From Phormidium tenue FACHB-886 (GTDB lineage: Bacteria > Cyanobacteriota > Cyanobacteriia > Elainellales > Elainellaceae), in NCBI RefSeq assembly GCF_014764505.1, contig NZ_JACXWX010000001.1, forward strand, positions 62,001 through 126,000: a DNA stretch of 64,000 nucleotides, given 5' to 3'. The notes under the pieces were generated by a model. It did no database searches. It saw only the letters and a program-made list of their open reading frames with translations, and was not told the origin of the DNA. Shown one piece after another: positions 19,656-28,608 of this stretch; within the stretch, counting starts at the first letter, position 1; each line of letters begins with the position of its first letter. A program made the translations under genes and the position numbers.

Positions 19656-20861
19656 CTACCGTCCGTTCCCATTGGGTTTGAACAAGTTGTCGGCGCTATC
19701 GGCAAGAGAGTCGAAGAAGAGAAGGAAGCCCAGAACATCGCGGAAGGGCTGAGTGAAGGTGTTGAGGGCATGGGTGATACGGGCAATGAAGTTACGACCG
19801 ATCACGATGACATCGTTCTGTTCCAGGATAGGGTTTTGGGATTGGTCGCCCATTAAGGCATGTTTACCGTCCAGCTCTTGGGAAACGGCTTTGCCCTGCT
19901 GCACGTCATAGCGGATGAGCGCAATGTTATGAATATCGGCGCTACCCAAATCTGGAGAGACCGCCGCTAGGGCATCAGTGAAGCTGCTGCCGTTGGGCAA
20001 TTGCAGGCTGCCCACCGTGCCGCCTCTGCCGCCGGTCGCGTAGTTCAAAACTTTAATCGTGATCTGCGACTGAGCCAGTGTGGAGCGAGCAATCAGGTTG
20101 CGATCGTACTCCTGGATTGCTTCTGCAGTTAGGGTTGGCACGATGATCGTGTCACCATCATCTAACCGAACATCTGGCACTGCCTGAGAATCTCGCAGCG
20201 GCGTAAATAGATCGACATCCCGCTCTAAAACAGAGCCATCGTCCAGCGTTCGACGGATTCGCACAGTACGCAGATCGGCTAAGCGAGTTGCGCCACCTGC
20301 CGAGACGAGCGCCACGGAAAGCTGGGGAGCTGGCAAGGGATAGAGTCCGGGTCGAACGATCTCGCCCAGAATGGTCACCTGCACAGATCGCTGAGCGACC
20401 AGAATCACATCAACCTGCGGATTCACAACGTAGCGATTGAATGCCGCCTGAATTTCGCCTTTTGCCTGATTGGGCGTTAGTCCCCGCAGGTTGAGTGCAC
20501 CTGCCAGCGGCAGCAGCAGATTCCCTTCTAGATCCAGCGTTCCTTGAAATGAAAGATCGGGAAAGCGCAAGACATTCACAAAAAGGGTATCGCCCGCATC
20601 CAAGCGATAGCTATCGAAGTCTTCTTCGCTGTTTGAAGCTTGAGCGGGTGCATCCGGCGAGGCATCAGGGTTAACCAGCTCGCCTCGATCAATCAGGCGC
20701 TGGCGGGCATCTTCCAGAAGCTGGCGGGTGGGCACAACAGGCGCATTAGGCTCAGCTAGCACTTGACTGAAGGCGATCGCCGGGAACGCAGTCATCTCTG
20801 CACCGTACAGAAATAAGGCAGCGGGCACAAGCCGAAGAATAAGGTGACGACGCAGAATCAT
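19656..20861 (-). CDS. Polysaccharide export outer-membrane protein, Wza family
   Basis: From the ATG at 20861 the protein has 401 residues. A GTG at 20942 would add 27 residues before the signal peptide and has a weak AAGGTG upstream, so the start is not certain. The N-terminus is basic then hydrophobic ('LRRHLILRLVPAALFLYG'), a signal sequence. A polysaccharide export domain follows ('YRLDAGDTLFVNVLRFPDLS', 'VNPQVDVILVAQRS'), then SLBB domains ('VTILGEIVRPGLYPLP'). Wza-like proteins form the outer-membrane channel for capsule or exopolysaccharide. No lipobox Cys is obvious after the signal sequence. The gene lies between the exosortase partner and the Wzc-like gene, all minus strand. Confidence 0.92.
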   Translation of the reverse strand: MILRRHLILRLVPAALFLYGAEMTAFPAIAFSQVLAEPNAPVVPTRQLLEDARQRLIDRGELVNPDASPDAPAQASNSEEDFDSYRLDAGDTLFVNVLRFPDLSFQGTLDLEGNLLLPLAGALNLRGLTPNQAKGEIQAAFNRYVVNPQVDVILVAQRSVQVTILGEIVRPGLYPLPAPQLSVALVSAGGATRLADLRTVRIRRTLDDGSVLERDVDLFTPLRDSQAVPDVRLDDGDTIIVPTLTAEAIQEYDRNLIARSTLAQSQITIKVLNYATGGRGGTVGSLQLPNGSSFTDALAAVSPDLGSADIHNIALIRYDVQQGKAVSQELDGKHALMGDQSQNPILEQNDVIVIGRNFIARITHALNTFTQPFRDVLGFLLFFDSLADSADNLFKPNGNGR

Positions 20862-20964
20862 TAGATTTTTGCAGGATATAGCTGTGACAAGTAAACTGTT
20901 GAGCGGCAATAACCCTGATTTTTTGTGGATGACCAATTTCACTGACGCACCTTGCAGCTTGCCT

Positions 20965-21708
20965 CTAGCTGAGGAAGCTGTTGGCTAAACTAGACTGAAC
21001 CAGCCTTCCCAGCGCTTCAATCTGAGGCTGCACGGACTCGATCTCATCCAGCGGCTGTATCGGCAGCAATAGACTCACCCCTACCCAGCTCAAGTGCTGT
21101 CGATCGCGCAATTGCGATCGCTGCTCTGCCCAAAACCAATCGCCCGGAACTGCACTGCCGCCGTCTTTCCAGGCATACCACTGCAGCACAGCGTAGGCTT
21201 GTTCGTTCGTCCAGCCGCGCAAAAATCGGGCGTTAACCTGCACTGGCTCTTTTGCATCGGTGACGATCGAAAGCTGAAGTGGACGACTGTCATCTTCTGT
21301 CCAGCTCTGCGCCCCGCTAAGATCCATCCAATCGACCTGTGGCAAGTCTCGATGCCAGGTTTGGGGACGCAGCATCAACAAAGCAGTGAGTTTGGGAGCT
21401 GCGGGTTTGGGAACTGCGGCAGTGGACGCAGCACTAGGTGCAATAGATTGCACCGACCATTTATGTCCACCGATCTCTACCGTTTCTTGCTCCAATGTTT
21501 CCCATCCAGGTAGCGTTAAGCCTGTTCTTTGCAGCGAGCGCAACGCTTGAATATTGCCTAATTCTGGTACTTTATTTAGTGTCCAGTTGCCCGCCATGTA
21601 GAGAGGCACAGCGCTGGCAGTGGCAATCGTCAGCAGTACCAGGACAATCAACAGCTTGTACCGGGGAAGTCGAGCGTTGGGGAAACAAAAGAGAGGTAAA
21701 TTGCTCAT
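20965..21708 (-). CDS. Cyanoexosortase A system-associated protein
   Basis: The protein has 247 residues from the ATG at 21708, 25 bp after the exosortase stop. The frame stays open to 21978, but that part only shadows the exosortase gene. A single membrane helix lies near residues 17-37 ('YKLLIVLVLLTIATASAVPL'). The remainder is a periplasmic domain with many Trp residues ('GGHKWSVQSIAPS', 'VDWMDLSGAQSWTEDDSR'). In known cyanobacterial loci, a short protein of this layout follows cyanoexosortase A, and position and topology both fit here. Its role is unknown; it may help place or process the sorted protein or polymer. The Wza-like gene follows. Confidence 0.82.
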   Translation of the reverse strand: MSNLPLFCFPNARLPRYKLLIVLVLLTIATASAVPLYMAGNWTLNKVPELGNIQALRSLQRTGLTLPGWETLEQETVEIGGHKWSVQSIAPSAASTAAVPKPAAPKLTALLMLRPQTWHRDLPQVDWMDLSGAQSWTEDDSRPLQLSIVTDAKEPVQVNARFLRGWTNEQAYAVLQWYAWKDGGSAVPGDWFWAEQRSQLRDRQHLSWVGVSLLLPIQPLDEIESVQPQIEALGRLVQSSLANSFLS

Positions 21709-21733
21709 AAAGCTTGGCTGAATAAATTTTGCT

Positions 21734-22678
21734 TTAGTCGTGTTGTGGCTCAATCTCATCAAATCCTTCATCGATGGGTAACTCAAACCATCGCTCGATC
21801 CCCTGAAGCAGAAGGACCAGTACACCCAACATGCAGGTTGAGTAGAGATCGCCGCCCCAGCCATCATGCAGCCAATGAAATGCCTGATCCTGCTGTGTAC
21901 TGTGAAAATAGGTGAGCAAGGTGTTGCGAAGGACGTTGGCAGCCACACTAATCGCCACAATACCGAGATAAAACACAACCACCTTCGAGCGCGAACGCCA
22001 TGCTCCTGTCCAGTACAGCATGATTAAGCCTAGATAAAGGCTGGTAAACAGCATTTTTAATCCAGCACAGTAAGGTGCAACCTCCACTATGCGATCGTTC
22101 ACAAACAGGTAAATTTGATCGACCCGCACGTCTAAACCCATCTGTACCAAAATAAATCCTGCTGTTCCCGCAATGAAGTGCTGAAGCGGTAAGGTGTGGG
22201 GAGTCAGCAAGTATGGAATTTCGTTGGGTGTGGCAAGCAGCAAGAGCAGCAGGGGAAACGCTTGCAGCCGCAGCCCCGGAAACCCTTTAAACCAAATGCA
22301 GAGTCCCGTTAACAGAACGGGCAGTGAGAGATTGAGCAGGTCGGTCGTGTTGCTGAGATAACAACAGACCCCCAGGATTAGCAGCGAAAGCCCCAGCGTT
22401 TGACGAGCAGGATTAGCTTCGGAAGGAAGCCGCTGCCAGCGATCGCGCTTACTCCAGCAGAGGTAGGCAGCAAATGGCAAGCCCAACAAGCCGTGGCTGA
22501 AATATTCATGTTCAATGCTGATGCTTTTGTAAAGCCAGCCAACTACCCAGTGCAGCAGCAGTGGTACATACAGCAGGAGCATTAAACCACAGATACCAAT
22601 TTCCGGAAGTTGGCGGACGAAGGGCAGCCTACGGCTCAGTTGTCCAGTCATGGCTCTCAGGACGCGGTGAATTTGCAA
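21734..22678 (-). CDS. crtA: Cyanoexosortase A
   Basis: This 314-residue polytopic membrane protein has about eight hydrophobic helices. The catalytic triad of the exosortase/archaeosortase family is present: Cys204 in 'VAPYCAGLKM', Arg251 in 'NVLRNTLL' and His271 in 'HWLHDGWGG'. Exosortases are thought to cleave and transfer proteins that carry a C-terminal sorting signal (PEP-CTERM type) at the inner membrane, and they travel with exopolysaccharide genes. That matches this operon: the exosortase, its partner, then Wza- and Wzc-like genes. No target protein with a C-terminal sorting signal is recognisable in the window. The symbol follows cyanoexosortase naming and is not the carotenoid crtA. 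Confidence 0.92.
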   Translation of the reverse strand: MQIHRVLRAMTGQLSRRLPFVRQLPEIGICGLMLLLYVPLLLHWVVGWLYKSISIEHEYFSHGLLGLPFAAYLCWSKRDRWQRLPSEANPARQTLGLSLLILGVCCYLSNTTDLLNLSLPVLLTGLCIWFKGFPGLRLQAFPLLLLLLATPNEIPYLLTPHTLPLQHFIAGTAGFILVQMGLDVRVDQIYLFVNDRIVEVAPYCAGLKMLFTSLYLGLIMLYWTGAWRSRSKVVVFYLGIVAISVAANVLRNTLLTYFHSTQQDQAFHWLHDGWGGDLYSTCMLGVLVLLLQGIERWFELPIDEGFDEIEPQHD

Positions 22679-22794
22679 TCCTAAGGTTCCCGAAAAGTAT
22701 AGCGATAGCTCTGCTCTTTAATAGAATTAATTTTTCCTTGAAAGTCTCATTCTGCCTATCTAAACAATTCGCGCAGTATCACAAGTTCAGTCAG

Positions 22795-22895
22795 TATAGC
22801 GCTACGCGCATACCTTAGGACAATTTTTAGTGTAAAAGCCCCGCGTGGCGGGGCTTTTACACTAAAAAATTTTAATCTAGGCGTGTAGCGCTATA
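22795..22895. repeat. Nested palindromic element between degT and crtA
   Basis: An outer inverted repeat, TATAGCGCTACGCGC (22795-22809) and GCGTGTAGCGCTATA (22881-22895), matches at 14 of 15 positions. It encloses a second perfect 21-bp hairpin (22824-22844 with 22848-22868). The whole 101-bp block is therefore doubly palindromic and looks like a small mobile or REP-type repeat rather than a plain terminator. The TATAGCGC ends resemble target-flanking termini of MITEs, but no target duplication is evident. Confidence 0.6.
22824..22868. terminator. Strong bidirectional terminator hairpin
   Basis: The core AAAAGCCCCGC-GTG-GCGGGGCTTTT has a GC-rich stem followed by T on both strands, extended to 21 bp by TTTTTAGTGT/ACACTAAAAA. 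On the minus strand it would stop transcripts from the DegT gene before crtA, so crtA probably has its own promoter downstream of it, in 22679-22823. Confidence 0.75.
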
Positions 22896-22937
22896 AAACT
22901 ACGCTTGCAAAAGGCTGCAGAAACTGAAGCTGCTGAA

Positions 22938-24137
22938 CTAGTTCACCGTCAGCGGTACTTCCACGGGTTGCGGCTGCGTAATAGCTGCTTCCTGCGGACA
23001 GCCCACCAGCGTTTTTAGCGCCGAAACCACCTGCCGTACATTGCTATGACTCAAGCCAGGATATAGGGGTAGCGACAGAATTTCCTGGCTCAGCCGCTCT
23101 GCATGGGGAACTGCCCCGGAGGAATAGCCTAACTGTTGAAAGGCAGGCTGCAAATGGCAAGGAATTGGATAGTGAATTCCAGTTTGGATGCCCAAATTCG
23201 CTAATTCAGCTTGGAGATCAGTCCGATCGAGCGGGCAAGTCCCCGTAATGCGAACAACATAAAGGTGGTAGACGTGTCCTTCGTTGCTGTGATTTTCGAT
23301 CGGCAAGATGCCATAGTCTGCCAGCGGCTTCAGCAGTTCATCATACTGACGGGCGATCTGGTTGCGATTGGCATTCCACTGCGGCAAGTGAGGTAGCTTT
23401 GTTTTCAGTACGGCGGCTTGCAGTGTATCCAAGCGGCTGTTTGTGCCGTAGTCGGTGTGGAAATATTTGCGGATTGCCCCATAGTTGCGGAGCGAGCGCA
23501 TTGTCTGCGCCACAATTTCTTCTTTGGTCACCAGCATCCCACCGTCGCCAAATGCGCCCAAGTTTTTGCTGGGGTAGAAGCTGAATGCTGCTGCTATCCC
23601 TACGGAACCCGCTCGATAGCCTTCACGCTCTGCCAAATGCGCCTGTGCGGCATCTTCAAAGATCAACAAATCATAGGTGCTAGCCAGATCAAGCAACTGG
23701 TATGGCGACACCATCTGCCCATAGAGATGCACTGGAATCAGAGCACGGGTGCGGGAAGTAATTGCTTTTTCGGCAGCTACCAAATCGATTAGGGCTGTTT
23801 TGGGATCGCAATCGACCAGCACTGGAGCCGCCCCCGTTCGCAGTACACCAATTAGTGTTGCCACAAAGGTATTGGCAGGCAGAATTACCTCATCGCCAGT
23901 GCCAACGCCACAGGCTTGCAGCCCTAGAGCGATCGCATCTGTTCCAGAAGCAACCCCGATGCCATAGTTTGTGCCACAAGCTTGAGCAAATGCCTGTTCA
24001 AACTCCTGAAGCGCCTGTCCCAAGACATAATCGCCCTGCTGAATCACATCTTGCATTGCTTGTTCTAGCTGAGCCTGAATTGGCTGGTGCTGAAGCGCTA
24101 GGTCAACGAACGGAATCATTGATTTTTGGTTACTCAT
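22938..24137 (-). CDS. DegT/DnrJ/EryC1-family sugar aminotransferase
   Basis: From the ATG at 24137 the protein has 399 residues. The frame is open to 24257, but the 40 extra residues are unlike the family. It is a fold-type I PLP enzyme: 'GIGVASGTDAIALGLQACGV' binds the cofactor phosphate, 'IFEDAAQAHLAEREG' holds the Asp that contacts the pyridine nitrogen, and 'FYPSKNLGAFGDGG' carries the Schiff-base lysine. These enzymes transfer an amino group to keto sugars of surface polysaccharides. The gene precedes the exosortase block on the same strand but is separated by a terminator-like palindrome, so it may be transcribed separately. The sugar substrate is unknown. Confidence 0.93.
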   Translation of the reverse strand: MSNQKSMIPFVDLALQHQPIQAQLEQAMQDVIQQGDYVLGQALQEFEQAFAQACGTNYGIGVASGTDAIALGLQACGVGTGDEVILPANTFVATLIGVLRTGAAPVLVDCDPKTALIDLVAAEKAITSRTRALIPVHLYGQMVSPYQLLDLASTYDLLIFEDAAQAHLAEREGYRAGSVGIAAAFSFYPSKNLGAFGDGGMLVTKEEIVAQTMRSLRNYGAIRKYFHTDYGTNSRLDTLQAAVLKTKLPHLPQWNANRNQIARQYDELLKPLADYGILPIENHSNEGHVYHLYVVRITGTCPLDRTDLQAELANLGIQTGIHYPIPCHLQPAFQQLGYSSGAVPHAERLSQEILSLPLYPGLSHSNVRQVVSALKTLVGCPQEAAITQPQPVEVPLTVN

Positions 24138-24575
24138 AACTGAAAAAGGCTGATGAAGAGGCGAGCAATAGCAAAAGCGATGGGTAATTAAATTGGTATT
24201 AAACAGAAGCAATCTTGGAGCAAGGTTAGTAGCGGCTACTCTTCTAGTTATGACCAATTCTCTGTAGTTTTTTACACTACTTTCCAGTGAAGACTACGTA
24301 AAGCAATTTTTTAGGGCTAGGGTCTTAGATCCAGGGAGCTTCCTGCCTTTTATAGTTTCAAACGGCTAGTGCGATCCTTTAATCCCCAATCGCCACTCTA
24401 CTGCCGCCCACTTGATCCCCTCAACGCAGAAATTACGGATTCACAATTATCCAAACAAATAACCGAATCTAACTGCTACAGGCATAAAAAGAACGCTGTA
24501 AACTAGTGAAATTGGCTGGTACGTATCGTCCTGCCCTTTGCTTGCTGTACCGTCATAGGGAATTTGCTGTTGGCT
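24138..24575. other. Intergenic region (438 bp) between divergent genes
   Basis: It should hold the promoters of the DegT aminotransferase (-) and glyS (+). Apart from a small GTAGT/ACTAC hairpin near 24266-24282 I see no RNA gene, repeat or conserved frame. Confidence 0.5.
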
Positions 24576-26732
24576 ATGGTGACGTTTTTACTGGAAGTTG
24601 GAACCGAAGAGCTGCCCGCCAGCTTTGTGGAGGGGGCGCTAGAGCAGTGGCGATCGAGCATCCCCACTAGCCTAAAAGCAAGTTTTCTATCCCCTGAATC
24701 TGTAGAAGTGTATGGCACACCCAGACGGCTGGCTGTTTTGCTCAAAGGTTTACCTGCTCAGCAACCCGATCGCGAAGAAGAGGTGAAAGGTCCGTCTGTG
24801 CAGTCTGCCTTCAAAGACGGCAAGCCGACCAAAGCTGCCGAAGGATTTGCTCGATCGCGAGGAGTTGACCTGAGCGCCTTAGAAGTGCGCTCGACCGACA
24901 AAGGCGAATTTGTCTTTGTTCAGCAGAAAATTCCGGGTCGTTCAACTGCTGATATTCTCACTGAACTTGTACCCCAGTGGATTACAGGACTGGAAGGCAA
25001 GCGGTTTATGCGCTGGGGCGATGGTGATCTGCGCTTTCCACGCCCAATTCGCTGGTTGGTTGCGCTATTGGATGAGGCAGTGCTGCCGCTCACGCTAATA
25101 AATGGCTCCGAAAGCTGTACGAGCGATCGTTTCACTCAGGGACACCGCATCCTACACCCAGAACCGATCGCCATTCCTGCTGCCGCTGAATATTTGGCTT
25201 GCGTGAAAGCAGCAGCGGTTGAGGCTGACCCGGCAATTCGGCAAGCGCAGATTGAGCAGCAGGCACAGGCTGCCGCTCAAAGCGTTGGCGGGGTTGCTGT
25301 AGTTGCGCCGGATTTGCTGCGGGAAGTTCGAGATTTGGTAGAGTTTCCCTCTGCCGTGGTTGGCAAGTTTGATCCGGCATTTCTGGAACTGCCTGCTGAG
25401 GTAATTGTGATGGAAATGGAAAGCCATCAGCGCTATTTCCCAATTGTCAAATCTCCAGGCTCCACTGAGCTATTGCCTTACTTTGTCACGATCTCCAACG
25501 GCGATCCTGTCAAGGCAAACATCATTGCAGCAGGCAATGCGCGAGTGATTCGGGCGCGGCTCTCTGACGGCAGGTACTTCTTCGAGGTGGATCGCAAGCA
25601 GCCGCTTGAAAGCTATTTGCCTCAGCTAGAAAAGGTAACGTTCCAGGAAGACCTTGGTTCAGTGCGAGCAAAGGTGGATCGAATTGTTAAGATCGCCGAT
25701 CGAATTGCCGATCAGCTTCAACTCAGCACAGCAGACCGCCACATTATTCAACGGGCAGCGCTGCTTTGCAAAGCAGATTTGGTAACGCAAATGGTCGGTG
25801 AGTTTCCAGAATTGCAAGGCACCATGGGACAGAAATATGCCCTCAGCAGCGGCGAGTCTGCAGCCGTTGCCACTGCAATCGTGGAGCATTATCTGCCGCG
25901 CGGTGCAGGCGACCAGCTACCCCAAACGCTAGCAGGGCAGGTTGTTGGGCTTGCCGATCGCCTGGATACGCTGGTCAGCATTTTTAGCCTGGAAATGCTG
26001 CCGAGCGGATCTTCTGATCCGTTTGCATTGCGCCGAGCGGCAAATGCCGTCTTGAATATCGCGTGGTCTGCTAATTTAGCGCTCAATCTAAATCAGCTGC
26101 TAGAACAAATTATTAATGACTTTGTGGCAACTTATCCTAATGCTGCTGCCAAAGTGACAACGCTCACCGAGCAACTGCGCGACTTTTTCCTGCAGCGAAT
26201 TAGGACGCTGCTGCAAGAAGACCGAGAGATCGATTATGACTTGGTAAATGCAGTGTTGGGCGAAAACGACCCAGAGTATGCCGATCGCGCTCTAGAAAGC
26301 CTGTTAGACGTGCGTGAGCGTGCCCAATTTCTACAGGCTCTGCGGCAAAGCGGCAAACTAGACACTATCTATCCCACCGTTAACCGGGCTTCTCGGCTTG
26401 CTGCCCAAGGCGATCTAGATACCCTTCAGCTCGATCCGGTGGCGCTGGTTCGTCCTGCCCTATTTCAGCAACCCTCAGAACCAGCCTTTTATGAGGCATT
26501 AGTGCAGTTGGTTCCAGAAACGCAGTCTGCCCAAACGAATCGTGATTATCAAAAGCTAGTCAATGCGCTGGCAAACATCGCACCCACCGTTAGTAGCTTC
26601 TTCGACGGAGAGCAGAGCGTCTTGGTGATGGACAAAGACCCTGAGATTCGCCGCAATCGCTTAAATTTATTAGGACTGCTGCGCAATCATGCTCGGGTCT
26701 TAGCTGACTTTGGGGCAATCGTGAAGGAGTAG
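24576..26732 (+). CDS. glyS: Glycyl-tRNA synthetase beta subunit
   Basis: The protein has 718 residues from the ATG at 24576; an in-frame TTG four codons earlier is less likely. The N-terminus '[20 protein letters not shown]' is the diagnostic start of the beta subunit. '[14 protein letters not shown]', '[20 protein letters not shown]' and '[13 protein letters not shown]' are further family blocks, and the C-terminus holds the DALR-type tRNA-binding helices. It works as an alpha2-beta2 enzyme with GlyQ to charge tRNA-Gly. The alpha-subunit gene is not in this window, so the pair is split here. A strong terminator follows at 26739. Confidence 0.96.
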   Translation: MVTFLLEVGTEELPASFVEGALEQWRSSIPTSLKASFLSPESVEVYGTPRRLAVLLKGLPAQQPDREEEVKGPSVQSAFKDGKPTKAAEGFARSRGVDLSALEVRSTDKGEFVFVQQKIPGRSTADILTELVPQWITGLEGKRFMRWGDGDLRFPRPIRWLVALLDEAVLPLTLINGSESCTSDRFTQGHRILHPEPIAIPAAAEYLACVKAAAVEADPAIRQAQIEQQAQAAAQSVGGVAVVAPDLLREVRDLVEFPSAVVGKFDPAFLELPAEVIVMEMESHQRYFPIVKSPGSTELLPYFVTISNGDPVKANIIAAGNARVIRARLSDGRYFFEVDRKQPLESYLPQLEKVTFQEDLGSVRAKVDRIVKIADRIADQLQLSTADRHIIQRAALLCKADLVTQMVGEFPELQGTMGQKYALSSGESAAVATAIVEHYLPRGAGDQLPQTLAGQVVGLADRLDTLVSIFSLEMLPSGSSDPFALRRAANAVLNIAWSANLALNLNQLLEQIINDFVATYPNAAAKVTTLTEQLRDFFLQRIRTLLQEDREIDYDLVNAVLGENDPEYADRALESLLDVRERAQFLQALRQSGKLDTIYPTVNRASRLAAQGDLDTLQLDPVALVRPALFQQPSEPAFYEALVQLVPETQSAQTNRDYQKLVNALANIAPTVSSFFDGEQSVLVMDKDPEIRRNRLNLLGLLRNHARVLADFGAIVKE

Positions 26733-26738
26733 CGGCAA

Positions 26739-26773
26739 AACAAAACAGGGGCGATCTTTACCCCTGTTTTGTT
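26739..26773. terminator. Bidirectional terminator between glyS and amt
   Basis: A 13-bp stem (26739-26751 with 26761-26773) has a CAGGGG core flanked by AACAAAA and TTTTGTT, with a 9-nt loop. It lies 6 bp after the glyS stop and 38 bp before the end of the convergent amt gene. Confidence 0.85.
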
Positions 26774-26811
26774 GGTTTTAGGTGTAATAGGTACAGCCAA
26801 ACAGCCAAACT

Positions 26812-28221
26812 TTAAGACTGTGGTACAGAATCATCTATCAAGGTCATCCCACCTACAAACTCCTCGCCATAACCTTCCTCACCATGCTCACTGACATCCA
26901 AGCCCTGATCTTCCACTGTGGGCTTTACGCGCATTTCCATGAACAGGCTTAAGACCTTAATAATCACAAACGTACCAACTGCCGCAAAGATATAGGTGAC
27001 AAGTACACCCAAAAATTGCTCCCAAACTTGACCAGGATTACCATACAGCAAGCCATCGTCGCCAAACTCATTGACAGCTTTCGAACAGAATATACCCGTC
27101 AAAAGCGCACCAATGGTACCGCCTGTGCCGTGGATTGGAAAGGTATCGAGTGAATCATCAAACTGAAGCTTGGCCCGCAGGCTCACCGCAAAGAAGCAGG
27201 CCACTGACGTAATAGAGCCAATCAGGATTGCAGCGATCGGTGTTACAAAGCCAGCGGCGGGCGTAATGCCGACCAGACCCGCTAGAAAACCACTGGCGAT
27301 CCCGATCGCAGTTGGCTTACCGCGCAGCACCCACTCTAGGACTAACCAGGTTAAACCAGCCGCCGCAGGGGCGACCGTTGTTGCCACAAACGCCACCGTT
27401 GCCAGCGAACCACTCGACGCCAAAGCACTTCCAGCATTGAAGCCAAACCATCCAAACCAGAGGATGCCAATGCCGAGCAGAACAAAGGGAACATTGTGAG
27501 GAATAGTCGGACGAGCCGGGTAAGACTTGCGAGCGCCTAGCATCCAAGCTGCCACAACCGCAGAAACACCAGAGCTAATGTGCACTACCGTTCCACCGGC
27601 AAAATCCAGTGAGCCAATGCCAATGCCGATAAACCCTTTACCCCAGACCCAGTGAGCTAGCGGTGCATAGATCAGCGTAGACCAAAGCAGGACAAACCAA
27701 AAATATGCTTTGAAGCTCATCCTCTCGACGATCGCACCAGAAATCAGCGCGGGTGTGATGATGGCAAACATCATCTGGTAGACCATAAAAACCTGGTGCG
27801 GAATCGTTGGAGCATAACCTACCGGGTCAGGCGCTCCTGCTTCAACGCCATTCAAAAATAGCCAGCTTAAACTTCCGATGAATGGGTTAGCCGTAAAAGC
27901 GGGATCGCCACCTGGAGTAACTGACGTAGGTGCGAATGCAAGGCTGTAACCCCATAGCACCCAAGTTACACCCACAATCCCCATCAACACCAAACTCATC
28001 ATCATAGTGTTGAGGACGTTGCGCGATTTCACCAAACCGCCATAGAAAAATGCCAGCCCTGGTGTCATTAGCAAAACCAAAGCTGAGCAAATCAGCATAT
28101 ACCCGGTGTCACCGCCATCCAACGGGCTGGCATTTGCGTCTTGTGCCCAAGCTGCACTCGCTAAAGGACCGCCAAATATAAACAAAGCAAGCAGTAAAGT
28201 TAGGAGAACTTTTTTCAACAC
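26812..28221 (-). CDS. amt: Ammonium transporter, Amt family
   Basis: The 469-residue protein has an N-terminal signal peptide of about 26 residues ending 'SAAWA', then eleven membrane helices as expected of Amt proteins. 'TPGLAFFYGGLV' carries the pore-entry Phe, 'GGTVVHISSGVSAVVAAWML' carries the first pore His, and 'TFPIHGTGGTIGALLTGIF' carries the second. Amt channels move ammonium into the cell and are usually controlled by PII proteins and by NtcA. No glnB/glnK gene lies nearby. An imperfect NtcA-type site with a fitting -10 box is upstream (28276-28315). The gene is monocistronic, with a terminator shared with glyS. Confidence 0.96.
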   Translation of the reverse strand: MLKKVLLTLLLALFIFGGPLASAAWAQDANASPLDGGDTGYMLICSALVLLMTPGLAFFYGGLVKSRNVLNTMMMSLVLMGIVGVTWVLWGYSLAFAPTSVTPGGDPAFTANPFIGSLSWLFLNGVEAGAPDPVGYAPTIPHQVFMVYQMMFAIITPALISGAIVERMSFKAYFWFVLLWSTLIYAPLAHWVWGKGFIGIGIGSLDFAGGTVVHISSGVSAVVAAWMLGARKSYPARPTIPHNVPFVLLGIGILWFGWFGFNAGSALASSGSLATVAFVATTVAPAAAGLTWLVLEWVLRGKPTAIGIASGFLAGLVGITPAAGFVTPIAAILIGSITSVACFFAVSLRAKLQFDDSLDTFPIHGTGGTIGALLTGIFCSKAVNEFGDDGLLYGNPGQVWEQFLGVLVTYIFAAVGTFVIIKVLSLFMEMRVKPTVEDQGLDVSEHGEEGYGEEFVGGMTLIDDSVPQS

Positions 28222-28605
28222 GTTCGTGATTCCAGTAAGATTTAAGGCTGGTAGTTATGTGCTAAATAATACCGCAATCTAAGTAATTTCTCTAGGAAGA
28301 TGTAGCAATTGCTAGAGGAGTGTTAACTCAGCGCAAAGTCGCAGTATTACGGTTGTAGGCTTTACCAAGCTCCACTACAGCTAGAAGTTGATGGGGTCAA
28401 GTCCACAAAATCTATTGCTTGATTGATTCCACCAATTTTGGGGAAATAATTTTGTGCTTTATGATACAAAGTTTTCAAAGAACTTACTTCTTTACAGAAG
28501 TAAACTTTCAGTCCTGTGTAGACGCAATGCAACGATTAATGTTTTTCGAGTGCGATAAGATGAATCTGCTTTAGGGAGACAGTCAGCCGGACAGCTGAAC
28601 GGTGA
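28222..28605. other. Intergenic region (384 bp) between divergent amt and murD
   Basis: It holds the probable NtcA-type amt promoter (listed separately) and must hold the murD promoter. It is AT-rich near 28430-28490. No hairpin, tRNA or conserved small frame is seen. Confidence 0.5.
28276..28315 (-). promoter_or_regulatory. Candidate NtcA-activated promoter of amt
   Basis: On the minus strand CTA-N8-TAC (28315-28302, CTAGCAATTGCTAC) differs from the NtcA consensus GTA-N8-TAC at one base. After a 20-nt spacer comes TAGATT (28281-28276), which fits the TAN3T -10 box of class II NtcA promoters. The arrangement and the ammonium transporter downstream support nitrogen control. The site is imperfect, so this is an inference. 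Confidence 0.4.
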
Positions 28606-28608
28606 GTG

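Noticed and set aside
21709-21978. N-terminal extension of the exosortase-associated protein
   Set aside because: It shadows the crtA coding region; the ATG at 21708 precedes a normal cytoplasmic tail and membrane helix.
24262-24285. Small GTAGT/ACTAC hairpin upstream of the DegT gene
   Set aside because: Stem of only five pairs in an AT-rich region; not distinguishable from chance.
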